A stretch of 64,000 nucleotides of DNA, taken from the NCBI GenBank assembly GCA_910589025.1, contig CAJURM010000006.1:62001-126000 (forward strand), written 5' to 3'. The stretch comes from an uncultured Odoribacter sp. Lineage in GTDB: Bacteria > Bacteroidota > Bacteroidia > Bacteroidales > Marinifilaceae. Positions 23,206-32,727 of the stretch are shown one piece after another. The stretch's first letter is position 1. Every line of letters starts with the position of its first letter. The notes under the pieces are model-generated. The model searched no databases and was not told where the DNA came from. It saw only the letters and a program-made list of their open reading frames with translations. A program made the position numbers and the translations under genes.

Positions 23206-23554
23206 AACTGTAAGTTTATATGATTCTTAGCTTTATTGTTTTATTGACTAAATAGACAAAAACTAAAATCAAATAAATCAAAAGCTTACAGTGACGTCAA
23301 AATTCCAGTCATCTCGACAGAAAAGGGGACGCACTGATTATCAGTGCGTTTTTGTTTTTGAAATAACCAGAACTTTCAGGTTTTTTCGATAAAAAACAAA
23401 TAATAATAAAATCGATTCCACCGTCTCTATCCTGTCCTTATGTCACTCTAAATGTGAAGTTTCCATAAATAATACAAAAGGCGGGTGGGATTCCGGAAAT
23501 TAGCTTGTATTTTTACGTATCGAATAGAAAAATTCGTAATCCAAAGATTGAACG
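23206..23554. other. Noncoding prophage-chromosome junction
   Basis: No gene. The composition changes from very AT-rich to chromosomal here. Inverted words CTGTAAG (23209-23215) and CTTACAG (about 23285-23291) flank an AT-rich segment. The words TTCCAGTCATCTCGAC that follow resemble the 3' end of a tRNA or another attachment site, but no full tRNA is present. A terminator is at 23330-23348. The likely right end of the prophage lies between 23205 and 23330. Confidence 0.4.
23330..23355 (+). terminator. Rho-independent terminator at prophage edge
   Basis: CGCACTGA and TCAGTGCG form an eight-pair stem with loop TTA, followed by a TTTTTG run on the plus strand. It could belong to the gene into which the prophage integrated. 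Confidence 0.75.
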
Positions 23555-24466
23555 ATGAAAAAAACAATCATTTTCATTGCGTTTTTTCTATTCGGCTGGA
23601 CCCTCGTTTCGGGGGCCCGGATAGAGAAGGCGTTGCAATATAATCAGCACACACTGAAAGATCATTACAAATATAAGAAAACAGTGCGTCAGATTCAATG
23701 GAATAAAATTTCGCAGAAACTGGATTCGTTGCTTATTCTGGAAGAAATCGCCACAGAATTCGGAGCACTGAATAATTATAAAAATAAGAATGGACTGGCA
23801 CCATTAGTCAACTCATTCAAGCACAATGCATACAAGCATGTAGTGGATAAAAACGGCACCAAACGGGATCAAGGCATCCCCTTTTACCGGACGGGCAATT
23901 TAAGCGCTCCCGAATGCTACGGAAAGGACGGAGCTTTAGTGTGGATTCTACGGGATAGCGCTGACTATCTGGTCATTGTCCCGGCAGAATTTGACGGCGT
24001 CTGGCTGGTGCCAAGCAAGTATGTTGACCGATTGCCGGTGAGAAGATTTACAAAAACAATTTTTGTGGACCGTACGAACCAGAACATTGTGACTTTAGAA
24101 CAAACTGATACCGCGTGGCTGGTGAGGAGTATGAATCCCGCCACAACCGGTGTCAGGAGGCCGCCGTACAGACAGGAAACTCCTACCGGAATATTTGTCG
24201 TACGCTCAAAAACCACCTCCATGATGTTCACCAAGGACGGCAATTCAGAGCTTGCGGGGTATGCGCCGTGGGCGAGCCGTTTTTCGGGGGGAGGATACAT
24301 TCACGGTGTACCGGTGAATTATCCGAACAAAAAGGTGTCGGAGTTCAGTTGGTCGCTCGGAACGGTTCCACGATCGCACATGTGCGTCCGAAGTGCTACG
24401 TCGCATTCCAAGTTCATTTACGATTGGGCTTCGACAGACAGGGCGCTAATCATCATTTACGACTAA
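23555..24466 (+). CDS. L,D-transpeptidase (YkuD family)
   Basis: 303 residues with a signal peptide (MKKTIIFIAFFLFGWTLVSG). The catalytic domain is in the last 150 residues: TPTGIFVVRSKT, IHGVPVN, and SHMCVRSAT with the presumed nucleophile Cys. The usual motif is SHGC, and here the Gly is Met. These enzymes cross-link peptidoglycan or attach proteins to it in the periplasm. A conserved upstream domain of about 150 residues precedes the catalytic part. A second, unrelated type of L,D-transpeptidase follows nine bases downstream, so the two form an operon. Confidence 0.85.
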   Translation: MKKTIIFIAFFLFGWTLVSGARIEKALQYNQHTLKDHYKYKKTVRQIQWNKISQKLDSLLILEEIATEFGALNNYKNKNGLAPLVNSFKHNAYKHVVDKNGTKRDQGIPFYRTGNLSAPECYGKDGALVWILRDSADYLVIVPAEFDGVWLVPSKYVDRLPVRRFTKTIFVDRTNQNIVTLEQTDTAWLVRSMNPATTGVRRPPYRQETPTGIFVVRSKTTSMMFTKDGNSELAGYAPWASRFSGGGYIHGVPVNYPNKKVSEFSWSLGTVPRSHMCVRSATSHSKFIYDWASTDRALIIIYD

Positions 24467-24474
24467 ATTAAAGT

Positions 24475-25101
24475 ATGTACAAAGCGTGGTGTTTATTTTT
24501 TTTGGTGTGTTGTTATCATGTTACAAAAGGAAATCCGGATTCGGCAGTAAAAATTTCAACCGACAGCCGTCGGTTGTATCATGAACTGAATTTAAAAGAC
24601 GTGGTCGGTTTTCCCGCATTTGAGGAAGCCTTGAAAGGCTTTCGCCAGTTTGAGCAGGAAAGGGCGATTCTCACGCTGATTGATTTTACCAAACCTTCTA
24701 CGGAACAACGGCTGTGCGTCATTGACTTACAAGAGCAGCAAACCCTGTTCAAATCACACGTTTCCCACGGAAGGAACAGCGGAGGGAATTATGCCGTCTC
24801 TTTCTCCAACCAGCCCCAATCCTTCAAAAGTTCCCTCGGCTTTTTCCGGACGGGCGACACGTATTACGGGAAAAACGGCTATTCGCTCATTCTGGAAGGA
24901 CTGGAAAAAGGGAAAAATGACAAGGCGAAGGAACGGGCGATTGTGATGCACGGGGCCAAATATGCAGACCCTGCCGTCATCAAAAAGCAGGGACGCCTGG
25001 GGCGAAGCCTGGGATGCCCCGCACTCCCCCCTGCCGTAAGCCGGGAAATTATCAACACGATTAAAGACGGTGCCTTGTTATATATTCACGGGAATCCGTA
25101 A
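24475..25101 (+). CDS. Murein L,D-transpeptidase catalytic domain protein (YkuD_2 type)
   Basis: 208 residues with an N-terminal signal segment (WCLFFLVCCYHVTKG), perhaps a lipoprotein because of its Cys pair. The body matches the YkuD_2 family: LCVIDLQEQQTLFKSHVSHG, FFRTGDTYYGKNGYSL, IVMHGAKYAD and the catalytic SLGCPALPP. It acts on peptidoglycan in the periplasm. It starts nine bases after the preceding transpeptidase gene. Confidence 0.88.
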   Translation: MYKAWCLFFLVCCYHVTKGNPDSAVKISTDSRRLYHELNLKDVVGFPAFEEALKGFRQFEQERAILTLIDFTKPSTEQRLCVIDLQEQQTLFKSHVSHGRNSGGNYAVSFSNQPQSFKSSLGFFRTGDTYYGKNGYSLILEGLEKGKNDKAKERAIVMHGAKYADPAVIKKQGRLGRSLGCPALPPAVSREIINTIKDGALLYIHGNP

Positions 25102-25170
25102 TTACAACAGGTTTTATTTCTGCCTGCATAATTTCTGCTGCCTTTTTTCATCAATATTGAATTAATGTTG

Positions 25171-25178
25171 TAGTTTTG
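25171..25178 (+). promoter_or_regulatory. -7 box of speA promoter
   Basis: TAGTTTTG matches TAnnTTTG and lies 39 bases before the arginine decarboxylase ATG, with TTG-containing sequence upstream. Confidence 0.5.
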
Positions 25179-25216
25179 CGCGTATATACGTCAATTAAAA
25201 CTATCGTTATCAAGGA

Positions 25217-27109
25217 ATGAGAAAATGGAGTATTGATGATTCGGCGGAACTGTATAACATCAACGGTTGGGGCCTGAATTATTTTTCTATCAATGACAAA
25301 GGGCATGTCGCCGTAACACCGAAAACAGGAGGGCCTTCCATCGATTTGAAAGAACTCATGGAAGAGTTGCAGTTGCGTGATGTCGAAGCCCCGGTGTTGT
25401 TGAGGTTTCCGGATATCCTGGACAACAGAATCGAAAAAATCTCCCATTGTTTCGAACTGGCCGCCAAAGAATACGGATATACTTCCAAAAATTTCATCAT
25501 CTATCCCATTAAGGTGAATCAGATGCGCCCCGTTGTTGAGGAAATTGTCAGCCACGGCAATAAATTTAATATCGGACTGGAAGCCGGATCAAAACCGGAA
25601 TTGCATGCGGTTCTTTCCATCGATATTGATGACGAGGCTATGATTATCTGCAACGGTTATAAGGACGAGAGTTATATCGAACTCGCCCTGTTGGCTCAGA
25701 AAATGGGGAAACGTATTTATCTGGTAGTGGAGAAACTCATGGAGCTTCGCAACATTGCCAAGTTAGCCCGGAAGATGAATATCCGTCCCAACATCGGAAT
25801 CCGGATAAAACTGGCAAGTTCGGGCAGCGGGAAATGGGAGGAATCGGGCGGCGATGTCAGCAAATTCGGCGTAAATTCGAGCGAGCTACTGGAAGCCCTT
25901 GATATTCTGGAGGACTACCAAATGAAAGATTGCCTCCAGTTGATTCATTTCCACATCGGCAGCCAGGTCACCAATATCCGTCGCATCAAAACGGCACTGA
26001 AAGAGGCTTCCCAGTTTTATGTCCAGTTGCAGAACATGGGTTACAGCATCAATTTTGTTGATATCGGCGGCGGTCTGGGCGTGGATTACGACGGTACGCG
26101 TTCCGCCACCTCCGGCAACAGCATGAACTATTCCATTCAGGAATATGTAAACGACGCTGTTTCCTCTATCGTTGATGCGTGCGAAAAAAACAATCTCCGG
26201 CAACCTAATATTATTACCGAATCGGGACGCTCTCTGACTGCCCACCATTCGGTACTCGTGTTCGAGGCACTGGCAAGCACTCATTTACCGGCATTCGACG
26301 AAAACGAAGAGATAAAAGAAGACGCCCATGAATTAGTGAAAGAGTTGTATGACCTGTGGGAAAACCTCAACCAGCCCCGTTTGCTCGAAACGTGGCACGA
26401 TGCCGTTCAATGCCGGGAAGATGCGCTGGGACTTTTCAATCTGGGATTGATTGATCTCCGTACCCGAGCACAAGTGGAACGGCTGTTCTGGTCCGTAGCC
26501 CGCGAGGTATATGCCATGGCGGAAGCAACAAAGCACGCTCCGGACGAATTGAAGAAGATTGCCAAAATGTTGCCGGACAAGTATTTCTGCAATTTTTCGT
26601 TGTTCCAATCGCTTCCGGATTCCTGGGCCATCGACCAAATATTCCCGATTGTCCCTATTTCCCGGCTCAATGAACAACCGACGAAATCCGCTACAATACA
26701 GGACATCACCTGCGACTCGGACGGTAAAATAGATAATTTCATCTCTACCCGCAATTTTTCCTACCATTTGCCGGTGCACGAACTGAACAATAAAGAACCT
26801 TATTATCTGGGGGTATTTCTGGTGGGTGCTTACCAGGAAATCCTGGGAGACTTGCACAACTTATTCGGAGACACAAACGCCGTCCACATCAAAGTGAAAG
26901 GGAATGAGTATGTCATAGACAAAGTCATTGAAGGGGAAACCGTGGCGGATGTATTGGATTACGTGCAATTCAATCCGAAAAAAATGGCACGCACTGTAGA
27001 GGTATGGGTAACCACTTCTGTCAAAAAAGGTATCATCTCCGCAGCAGAAGGGCGGGAGTTCCTTTCCAATTACCGTTCCGGCCTGTATGGTTATACCTAT
27101 CTGGAATAA
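25217..27109 (+). CDS. speA: Biosynthetic arginine decarboxylase
   Basis: 630 residues, the normal size. It converts arginine to agmatine and CO2 with pyridoxal phosphate, the first step of a polyamine route. The PLP-binding lysine lies in IIYPIKVNQMRPVVEEIV near residue 100. Other fold-type III signatures are NIGIRIKLASSGSGKWEESGG, HFHIGSQVTNI, DIGGGLGVDYDG and ESGRSLTAHHS. The C-terminal region has the family's helical insert. Agmatinase lies 25 kb downstream (52552), with a deoxyhypusine-synthase-like gene beside it. Confidence 0.95.
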   Translation: MRKWSIDDSAELYNINGWGLNYFSINDKGHVAVTPKTGGPSIDLKELMEELQLRDVEAPVLLRFPDILDNRIEKISHCFELAAKEYGYTSKNFIIYPIKVNQMRPVVEEIVSHGNKFNIGLEAGSKPELHAVLSIDIDDEAMIICNGYKDESYIELALLAQKMGKRIYLVVEKLMELRNIAKLARKMNIRPNIGIRIKLASSGSGKWEESGGDVSKFGVNSSELLEALDILEDYQMKDCLQLIHFHIGSQVTNIRRIKTALKEASQFYVQLQNMGYSINFVDIGGGLGVDYDGTRSATSGNSMNYSIQEYVNDAVSSIVDACEKNNLRQPNIITESGRSLTAHHSVLVFEALASTHLPAFDENEEIKEDAHELVKELYDLWENLNQPRLLETWHDAVQCREDALGLFNLGLIDLRTRAQVERLFWSVAREVYAMAEATKHAPDELKKIAKMLPDKYFCNFSLFQSLPDSWAIDQIFPIVPISRLNEQPTKSATIQDITCDSDGKIDNFISTRNFSYHLPVHELNNKEPYYLGVFLVGAYQEILGDLHNLFGDTNAVHIKVKGNEYVIDKVIEGETVADVLDYVQFNPKKMARTVEVWVTTSVKKGIISAAEGREFLSNYRSGLYGYTYLE

Positions 27110-27135
27110 ATTGTTTTTTATAGCCACCCAATGCC

Positions 27136-27729
27136 ATGATAACCTACATCATCATTGCCCTGACGGTTTTTGTCTCCCTGACCTGTTTCAACAACCGGCA
27201 ATTGTTTGAAAAATTAGCCTTGAATCCCTATTGTGTGATTCACCGTCACGAATGGTACCGGATTATCACACATGGGTTTGTCCACGCCGACACCACGCAC
27301 CTTTTTGTAAACATGTTCACCTATTGGTCTTTCGGCACATACATCGAAAAGGTGTTTGAGGCCGCGGGCTGGGGAACTCTAAACTATTTACTGCTTTACT
27401 TCGGCGCCATGATTATCGCCTCCCTGCCTGACGTGATAAAATACCGGAATGCAGCATGGTATCGTTCCATCGGAGCCTCCGGTGCCGTGTCCGCCATTCT
27501 GTTTACTTCCATATTTCTCAATCCGTGGGACAAGATACTGCTTTTCGCCGCTATTCCTGTTCCCGGCATTGTGTTTGGAGTGATTTATCTGATATACTGC
27601 CAATACATGGCAAAACGAGGAGGCGACAACATCAACCACAACGCCCATTTTTTCGGCGCCGTGTACGGGTTCATCTTCCCGCTATTCATAAATCCCCGTC
27701 TGTGGGATGTATTTCTCAGGCATTTTTAA
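27136..27729 (+). CDS. Rhomboid-family intramembrane serine protease
   Basis: 197 residues with six likely membrane segments. The catalytic Ser is in SIGASGAVSA and the catalytic His in NHNAHFFGAVYG; the L1 loop region contains EWYRIITHGFVHADTTHLFVN with the conserved His-Leu-Phe-Asn pattern. Rhomboids cleave substrate helices within the membrane. The gene lies 26 bases after speA. Functional partners are not evident. Confidence 0.9.
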   Translation: MITYIIIALTVFVSLTCFNNRQLFEKLALNPYCVIHRHEWYRIITHGFVHADTTHLFVNMFTYWSFGTYIEKVFEAAGWGTLNYLLLYFGAMIIASLPDVIKYRNAAWYRSIGASGAVSAILFTSIFLNPWDKILLFAAIPVPGIVFGVIYLIYCQYMAKRGGDNINHNAHFFGAVYGFIFPLFINPRLWDVFLRHF

Positions 27730-28105
27730 ATACAGAATGCCTGCAACATGCAGGCGGTAAAGAACCTTCCACCTATCGCCCTCAAAATAGTCTTCATTTA
27801 TTTTGTTGAAGTAAACTTTTTCGCTTTTTTCAGTGGAAAAGTATGTAGTATCTTGCTACAAGGTCTCACTCTGTTCCATATATACTCTATGTCTCCTGTA
27901 TTACTCCTGTAACCGGCAGGTCGGAGGGAGTACAGGAAAGGTACAGGAGAGATAAAAGAGAGGGGGACTTCGCAGGGAGGTTGTGGGGAGGACAATAAGT
28001 TAAAATAAGCATCCCTTCTCCCTGTTTTTATTCCACTTTTTTTGTAATTTAGGCGCTTAATAGGGCAGAATCCTATCACAGAAATTCCGTAAATAATTAA
28101 CAAAC
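27730..28105. other. Noncoding gap with inverted repeats
   Basis: No gene is supported. A perfect GCCTGCA/TGCAGGC hairpin with loop ACA (27739-27755) follows the rhomboid gene. Further along, CTCCTGTA words (near 27890-27910) and TACAGGA words (near 27935-27955) are complementary. The end, TTTTTTGTAATTTAGG near 28040, is promoter-like for the prenyl synthase gene. Confidence 0.4.
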
Positions 28106-29083
28106 ATGATGTATACCATAGAACAATTGAGGGAAATCATCAGCCGGGAGTTTTCCAAACAGGAGTATGTGGAAGAACCTGTTTCTTTGTTTGAACCGAT
28201 TCAGTACATTCTGGAAGACGGCGGAAAACGTCTGCGGCCAGTATTAGCGCTGATGTCCTACAATTTATACCGCGATGATATTGAAAAAGCATTGAAATCA
28301 GCTATCGGGATAGAGATTTTCCACAATTACACACTTTTGCACGACGATGTGATGGACGATGCCGAGCTGAGACGAGGACGCCTGACGGTACACAAGAAGT
28401 GGAACAGCAACGTAGCTATTTTAAGCGGCGATGCGGCAGCAATCACCGCCTATAAATACATCGAAACCTGTGAAGACCGCTACCTGCGGCAGGTTATCGA
28501 CGGATTCAACCAGGTAGCAATGGATGTATGCAAAGGCCAGCAATACGACATGGAATTTGAAACCCGGAATGACGTAACGGAAGAAGAATACATCCACATG
28601 ATTTATCTGAAAACCTCGGTGCTGATTGCCGGCAGTTTGCGCCACGGCGCCTTGATTGCAGGGGCTCCGGAACACGAGTACAAAGCCTTGTATGACTTCG
28701 GCGGATTTTTAGGTCTGGCTTTTCAGTTGCAGGACGATTACCTGGATGTCTATGGAGACGTGGCGGAGTTTGGTAAAAAGATTGGAGGAGACATCACGGA
28801 AAACAAAAAAACCTATCTTCTGATTAAAGCCCTTGAACTGGCAGGCGAAGAGGATAAAGCCCTACTGCAATCCTGGCTTGACAAAAAAGACTTCGATGCC
28901 AATGAAAAAGTGGAAGCAGTCACAGCGATTTACAATCGCTTGGGAATACGGGAACTGACATTGAAAACCATCGAGAACTACCTCAAAAAAAGCCGGGAAG
29001 CCCTGGATAAAATCGATGTCGGGGAAAGCCGGAAAGCTGCATTCTATGAAATGATAAACTATTTGGGAGAGAGAAAAAAATAG
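28106..29083 (+). CDS. Polyprenyl diphosphate synthase
   Basis: 325 residues. It elongates isoprenoid diphosphates with IPP. The two aspartate-rich motifs are plain: LLHDDVMDDAELRRG (first) and LQDDYLDVYGD (second), with the GGKRLRP motif near the N-terminus. The residues before the first motif (IGIEIFHNYTLL) are bulky, which usually limits chain length to farnesyl or geranylgeranyl, but product length cannot be read safely. The next gene begins two bases after the stop, so it heads an operon with dCMP deaminase and the S41 protease. Confidence 0.92.
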   Translation: MMYTIEQLREIISREFSKQEYVEEPVSLFEPIQYILEDGGKRLRPVLALMSYNLYRDDIEKALKSAIGIEIFHNYTLLHDDVMDDAELRRGRLTVHKKWNSNVAILSGDAAAITAYKYIETCEDRYLRQVIDGFNQVAMDVCKGQQYDMEFETRNDVTEEEYIHMIYLKTSVLIAGSLRHGALIAGAPEHEYKALYDFGGFLGLAFQLQDDYLDVYGDVAEFGKKIGGDITENKKTYLLIKALELAGEEDKALLQSWLDKKDFDANEKVEAVTAIYNRLGIRELTLKTIENYLKKSREALDKIDVGESRKAAFYEMINYLGERKK

Positions 29084-29085
29084 TC

Positions 29086-29514
29086 ATGACGGAAGAGGAA
29101 AAAAAATCAGTATTGGATAAACGTTATCTGCGCATGGCCCGGATTTGGTCTGAAAACTCCTATTGCCAACGGCGGCAGGTGGGTGCTCTGATTGTAAAAG
29201 ACAAATCGATTATTTCAGACGGATACAATGGTACTCCTTCCGGTTTTGAAAACCGGTGTGAAGACGAAGAAAATGTGACTAAACCTTACGTATTGCATGC
29301 CGAAGCCAATGCCATAACGAAAGTAGCAAAATCAAGCAACAGCAGTGAAGGGGCGACACTGTATGTCACGGCTTCCCCTTGCATCGAATGTGCAAAACTG
29401 ATCATACAGGCCGGAATACGGCGTGTGGTATATTCCGAACAATACCGCTATGCAGATGGAATAGAATTATTGAAAAAAGCGAACGTTGAAGTTGAATTGG
29501 TGAAAATAAATTAG
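29086..29514 (+). CDS. Deoxycytidylate (dCMP) deaminase
   Basis: 142 residues. It turns dCMP into dUMP for dTTP synthesis. The zinc motif is HAEANAI (His and Glu) and SPCIECAKL (two Cys). The N-terminal RRQVGALIVKDKSIISDGYNGTPSGFE is typical of the family. It lies between the prenyl synthase and the protease with almost no spacing. Confidence 0.93.
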   Translation: MTEEEKKSVLDKRYLRMARIWSENSYCQRRQVGALIVKDKSIISDGYNGTPSGFENRCEDEENVTKPYVLHAEANAITKVAKSSNSSEGATLYVTASPCIECAKLIIQAGIRRVVYSEQYRYADGIELLKKANVEVELVKIN

Positions 29515-29520
29515 AAGGTT

Positions 29521-31113
29521 ATGTACAAAAACAGCATAAGAATGATTTTAATGCCGATTATCGTCGCTCTGGCGATAGTGGCAGGAATGTTTATCAACTC
29601 CCTGTTTATCCGCAAGGACATTCAGAATAAGCGGGAATTATTTTTACCGGTGCAGGGAAGTAAAATGGACATGATACTGAATATGATTAATCATTCCTAT
29701 GTCGATACGGTAGATATAAAAAAAATAGAAGAAGGCGCTGTCGAAGCGATTATCAAGGACCTCGACCCTCATACCGTCTACATTCCGGCAAAAGACCTGG
29801 AAAAAGTCAACGAAGGCATGACCGGTAATTTCGGGGGAATCGGCGTGCAGTTTTACAAATACCTGGACACGGTTACGGTGGTAAAAGTAGTGCCCGGAGG
29901 GCCTTCGGAGGCCGCCGGAATCCAGGACGGCGACCGCATTATCCGAGTAAATGACACGTTAATTGCCGGAGTGAAAATGGACGATAAAAAAATCATGGCC
30001 ATGATGCGGGGACAATTGGATACGGAAGTCACCCTCACTATTTTGCGTCGTGGACAGAAACCAATGGTCAAGAAAGTGGTACGGGGAAACATTCCGATAA
30101 AGAGTGTGGAAGTGGCTTATATGGCAAACGACACCACCGGATATGTGAAAGTGAGGACGTTCGGCATGAACACTTATGACGAATTTATCACAGCATTGGA
30201 GACACTGCAAAAACAGGGAATGAAGAAATTAATTGTTGATTTGAGAAACAATGAAGGAGGAATCCTGCCGATAGCCCTGAAAATGGTAAATGAGTTTCTG
30301 GATGGCAACAAACTGATTTTATATACCCAAGGGAAAGCTTCTCCCCGTTCCGATTATTACTCCAACGGCAAAGGACGCTTTAAAGACCTGTCGTTGGTTG
30401 TACTGATTAATGAGGCCAGTGCTTCCGCCAGTGAGATATTTGCCGGAGCGATACAGGACAATGACCGGGGTGTGATTGTGGGACGCCGTTCCTTTGGCAA
30501 AGGACTGGTACAGGAACAGCGGATGTTGCCGGACGGTTCGGCCTTACGTTTAACCATTGCCCGGTATTACATCCCTTCGGGCCGTTCCATTCAACGTCCC
30601 TATGATGAAGGCAAAGAAAAATATTACAGCGATTTTTATCAGAGAGTCGTACACGGCGAACTGGAGGTAAAAGACAGTATTCACTTTGATGAAAACCTGA
30701 AATTCCAGACCGTCGGAGGACGCACGGTATACGGAGGAGGAGGAATCATGCCCGATGTTTTTGTACCGGTAGACACGGTAGGGTATTCAAAATACCTGGG
30801 CGAACTGAACCGTTCCATGAAATTGTACGATTTTACTTTCGACTTTATGGACCGCCACCGGGCAGAAATGAGCGGGATCAAAGACTACAAGGCTTTGCTG
30901 AAATATCTTGACCGGTTTGATTTGGTCGGAGAAATGGTGCAATACGCCTCCCAACGAGGAATAAAGAAAAATCCCAAGGATTTAAAGACTTCCTACAAAA
31001 TCATTCAAAACTATATCCAGGCGTATATCGGACGGCACGTCCTCGACGATGACGGCTTTTACCCCATTCTCAGAATGACGGACGAAACGATAAAGGAAGC
31101 CCTGAAACAGTAA
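29521..31113 (+). CDS. S41-family C-terminal processing protease
   Basis: 530 residues. An N-terminal signal anchor (MILMPIIVALAIVAGMFINSLF) is followed by a PDZ domain (FGGIGVQFYKYLDTVTVVKV, GIQDGDRIIRVND). The catalytic Ser is in NEASASASEIFAGA and the Lys in RRSFGKGLVQEQ, with LRNNEGGIL between. Tsp/CtpA enzymes degrade periplasmic proteins from their C-termini. It is the third gene of the operon that begins at 28106. Confidence 0.92.
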   Translation: MYKNSIRMILMPIIVALAIVAGMFINSLFIRKDIQNKRELFLPVQGSKMDMILNMINHSYVDTVDIKKIEEGAVEAIIKDLDPHTVYIPAKDLEKVNEGMTGNFGGIGVQFYKYLDTVTVVKVVPGGPSEAAGIQDGDRIIRVNDTLIAGVKMDDKKIMAMMRGQLDTEVTLTILRRGQKPMVKKVVRGNIPIKSVEVAYMANDTTGYVKVRTFGMNTYDEFITALETLQKQGMKKLIVDLRNNEGGILPIALKMVNEFLDGNKLILYTQGKASPRSDYYSNGKGRFKDLSLVVLINEASASASEIFAGAIQDNDRGVIVGRRSFGKGLVQEQRMLPDGSALRLTIARYYIPSGRSIQRPYDEGKEKYYSDFYQRVVHGELEVKDSIHFDENLKFQTVGGRTVYGGGGIMPDVFVPVDTVGYSKYLGELNRSMKLYDFTFDFMDRHRAEMSGIKDYKALLKYLDRFDLVGEMVQYASQRGIKKNPKDLKTSYKIIQNYIQAYIGRHVLDDDGFYPILRMTDETIKEALKQ

Positions 31114-31149
31114 AGGGCCTTCCTGCTATCGGAACGATATGCGTCTCTG

Positions 31150-31668
31150 TTATTTCAAAAGCTTTTCAATTACCCGGATCATTTCCTGAAATTCCCGGGG
31201 ATTATAAAGGCGGGTGAGGTAAACGATTTTTCCCTGTTTATCCACAATGATATTGCGGGTGACACCTGCATTTTTAGCGGCATACGCATAAAAAGACTCT
31301 CCTTCGGTATCCAGGGTCAAAGGATAGGTGATTTTCAAATCCCGGGCAAATTTTGCCGTTTTTTCCGCACTCTCTTTCAAATCGATGCCGATTAAGGCGA
31401 AGGCGGAGTTGTTTTTATGTTTCTGCCAGATGTCTTTTTCAATATAGGGCATCTCTTTCCGGCACACGCCACACCAGCTGGCAGTAAATTGCAACATGAC
31501 GACTTTTCCTTTGAAATCGGACAATTTCTTTACTGTTCCGTCCAAGTAACGGATTTCAATATCCGGAGCCATATCGCCGACTTTTACAATATATCCCCGC
31601 TCATCCGATTGTGCATTTGTGAACAGGACAAGCAAAAGAAACAGAAGAAAGAGACTCGTTTTTTTCAT
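31150..31668 (-). CDS. TlpA/ResA-like thioredoxin
   Basis: About 172 residues with a signal peptide (MKKTSLFLLFLLLVLFTNA). The thioredoxin fold has the active-site pair in ASWCGVCRKEMPYI and a following cis-Pro region near AGVTRNIIVDKQGKIVYL. Such proteins reduce or oxidise disulphides in the periplasm, for example for cytochrome maturation. The gene is convergent with the S41 protease. An alternative ATG lies two codons upstream. Confidence 0.9.
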   Translation of the reverse strand: MKKTSLFLLFLLLVLFTNAQSDERGYIVKVGDMAPDIEIRYLDGTVKKLSDFKGKVVMLQFTASWCGVCRKEMPYIEKDIWQKHKNNSAFALIGIDLKESAEKTAKFARDLKITYPLTLDTEGESFYAYAAKNAGVTRNIIVDKQGKIVYLTRLYNPREFQEMIRVIEKLLK

Positions 31669-31784
31669 ATTCATTACGGTTTAATTTTTCAAAGATAAAA
31701 AACTTCCGGAAGCTTTCTTTATCTTTAACCGCATTTTGACAACGGTAAGGCATAAACCGCAAAAAGACAAAAATTTCAAATTCC

Positions 31785-32726
31785 ATGAATGCACAAGGAT
31801 ATGAAATTCATTTCGCCCCTTTGCAGGGGTATACGGACTGGATATATCGTAACAATTTCGCCCGTTTTTTCGGCGGGGCGGATGCGTATTATACCCCTTT
31901 TATACGTTTGGAACCCGGACACGCTTTCCGCAACCGGGATCTCCGGGACATGAATCCGGCAAATAATTCCGTTCCTCTGCTTATTCCCCAGATTCTGCCG
32001 GGAAATGCCGACGAATTCCGAGAATTGACCCGATTGGTTGCGAGCAACGGGTACCAACGGATTGACATTAATTTGGGCTGTCCTTTTCCCCTCATCGCCG
32101 GAAAGAAAAAAGGAGCAGGTATGCTGCCTTATCCGGAATTGGTAAAAGAGACTCTCAGCCCTATAGAAGAATTTCCGGATATCCGTTTTTCAGTCAAAAT
32201 GAGATTGGGATGGAAGAATGCGGGCGAAGCTCATAATTTATTGTCCATAATAAACAATCTTCGCTTAGACTGTGTCTCGCTTCACGCAAGAATTGGCATC
32301 CAACAATACAAAGGTTCTCCCGATTACAACTCTTTTTCCCGGTTTTATCAGGCTTGTGAGCATCCGGTTTTCTATAACGGCGATTTAAAATCGACAGAAG
32401 AAATTCATCAAGTTTTTCATGAATATCAGCGGCTACGAGGTGTTTTAGTAGGTCGTGGACTACTGTCTTCGCCGTGGATGGCTGCCGATTTTTATAAAAA
32501 TGAAACAAAACCGGAGGCGGAACGTAAAAAACAGGTTTATGCTTTCCATGAAGCCCTGCTAAACGACTACAAAAATTACTTGCAGGGAGAAAGTCAACTG
32601 CTGAACAAAATGAAAACGCTTTGGGATTACCTCCTGCCGGATACAGATCGGAAAATTATAAAGAAAATCCGGAAAGCGACCCGGTTGTCCGATTATTGTC
32701 AGGCGGTAAAACAGATTTTAGATTAG
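31785..32726 (+). CDS. tRNA-dihydrouridine synthase
   Basis: 313 residues. It reduces uridine in the D-loop of tRNA using FMN. The start APLQGYTDWIYRNNFARFFGG matches the FMN-binding first strand of Dus proteins, and NLGCPFPLIAGKKKGAGML holds the catalytic Cys. VKMRLGWKNAGEAHNLL and VLVGRGLLSSPWM complete the barrel signatures. The DUF454 gene starts one base after the stop. Confidence 0.92.
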   Translation: MNAQGYEIHFAPLQGYTDWIYRNNFARFFGGADAYYTPFIRLEPGHAFRNRDLRDMNPANNSVPLLIPQILPGNADEFRELTRLVASNGYQRIDINLGCPFPLIAGKKKGAGMLPYPELVKETLSPIEEFPDIRFSVKMRLGWKNAGEAHNLLSIINNLRLDCVSLHARIGIQQYKGSPDYNSFSRFYQACEHPVFYNGDLKSTEEIHQVFHEYQRLRGVLVGRGLLSSPWMAADFYKNETKPEAERKKQVYAFHEALLNDYKNYLQGESQLLNKMKTLWDYLLPDTDRKIIKKIRKATRLSDYCQAVKQILD

Positions 32727-32727
32727 T

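Noticed and set aside
25151..25555. Minus-strand 134-codon open frame over speA
   Set aside because: It is antisense to a full-length, motif-complete arginine decarboxylase and has no family signature.
27730..28105. Small ORF of 101 codons on the minus strand in the gap (27798-28103)
   Set aside because: Low-complexity peptide with no family look, opposite to the neighbours, and the region contains inverted repeats and the promoter for the prenyl synthase gene.
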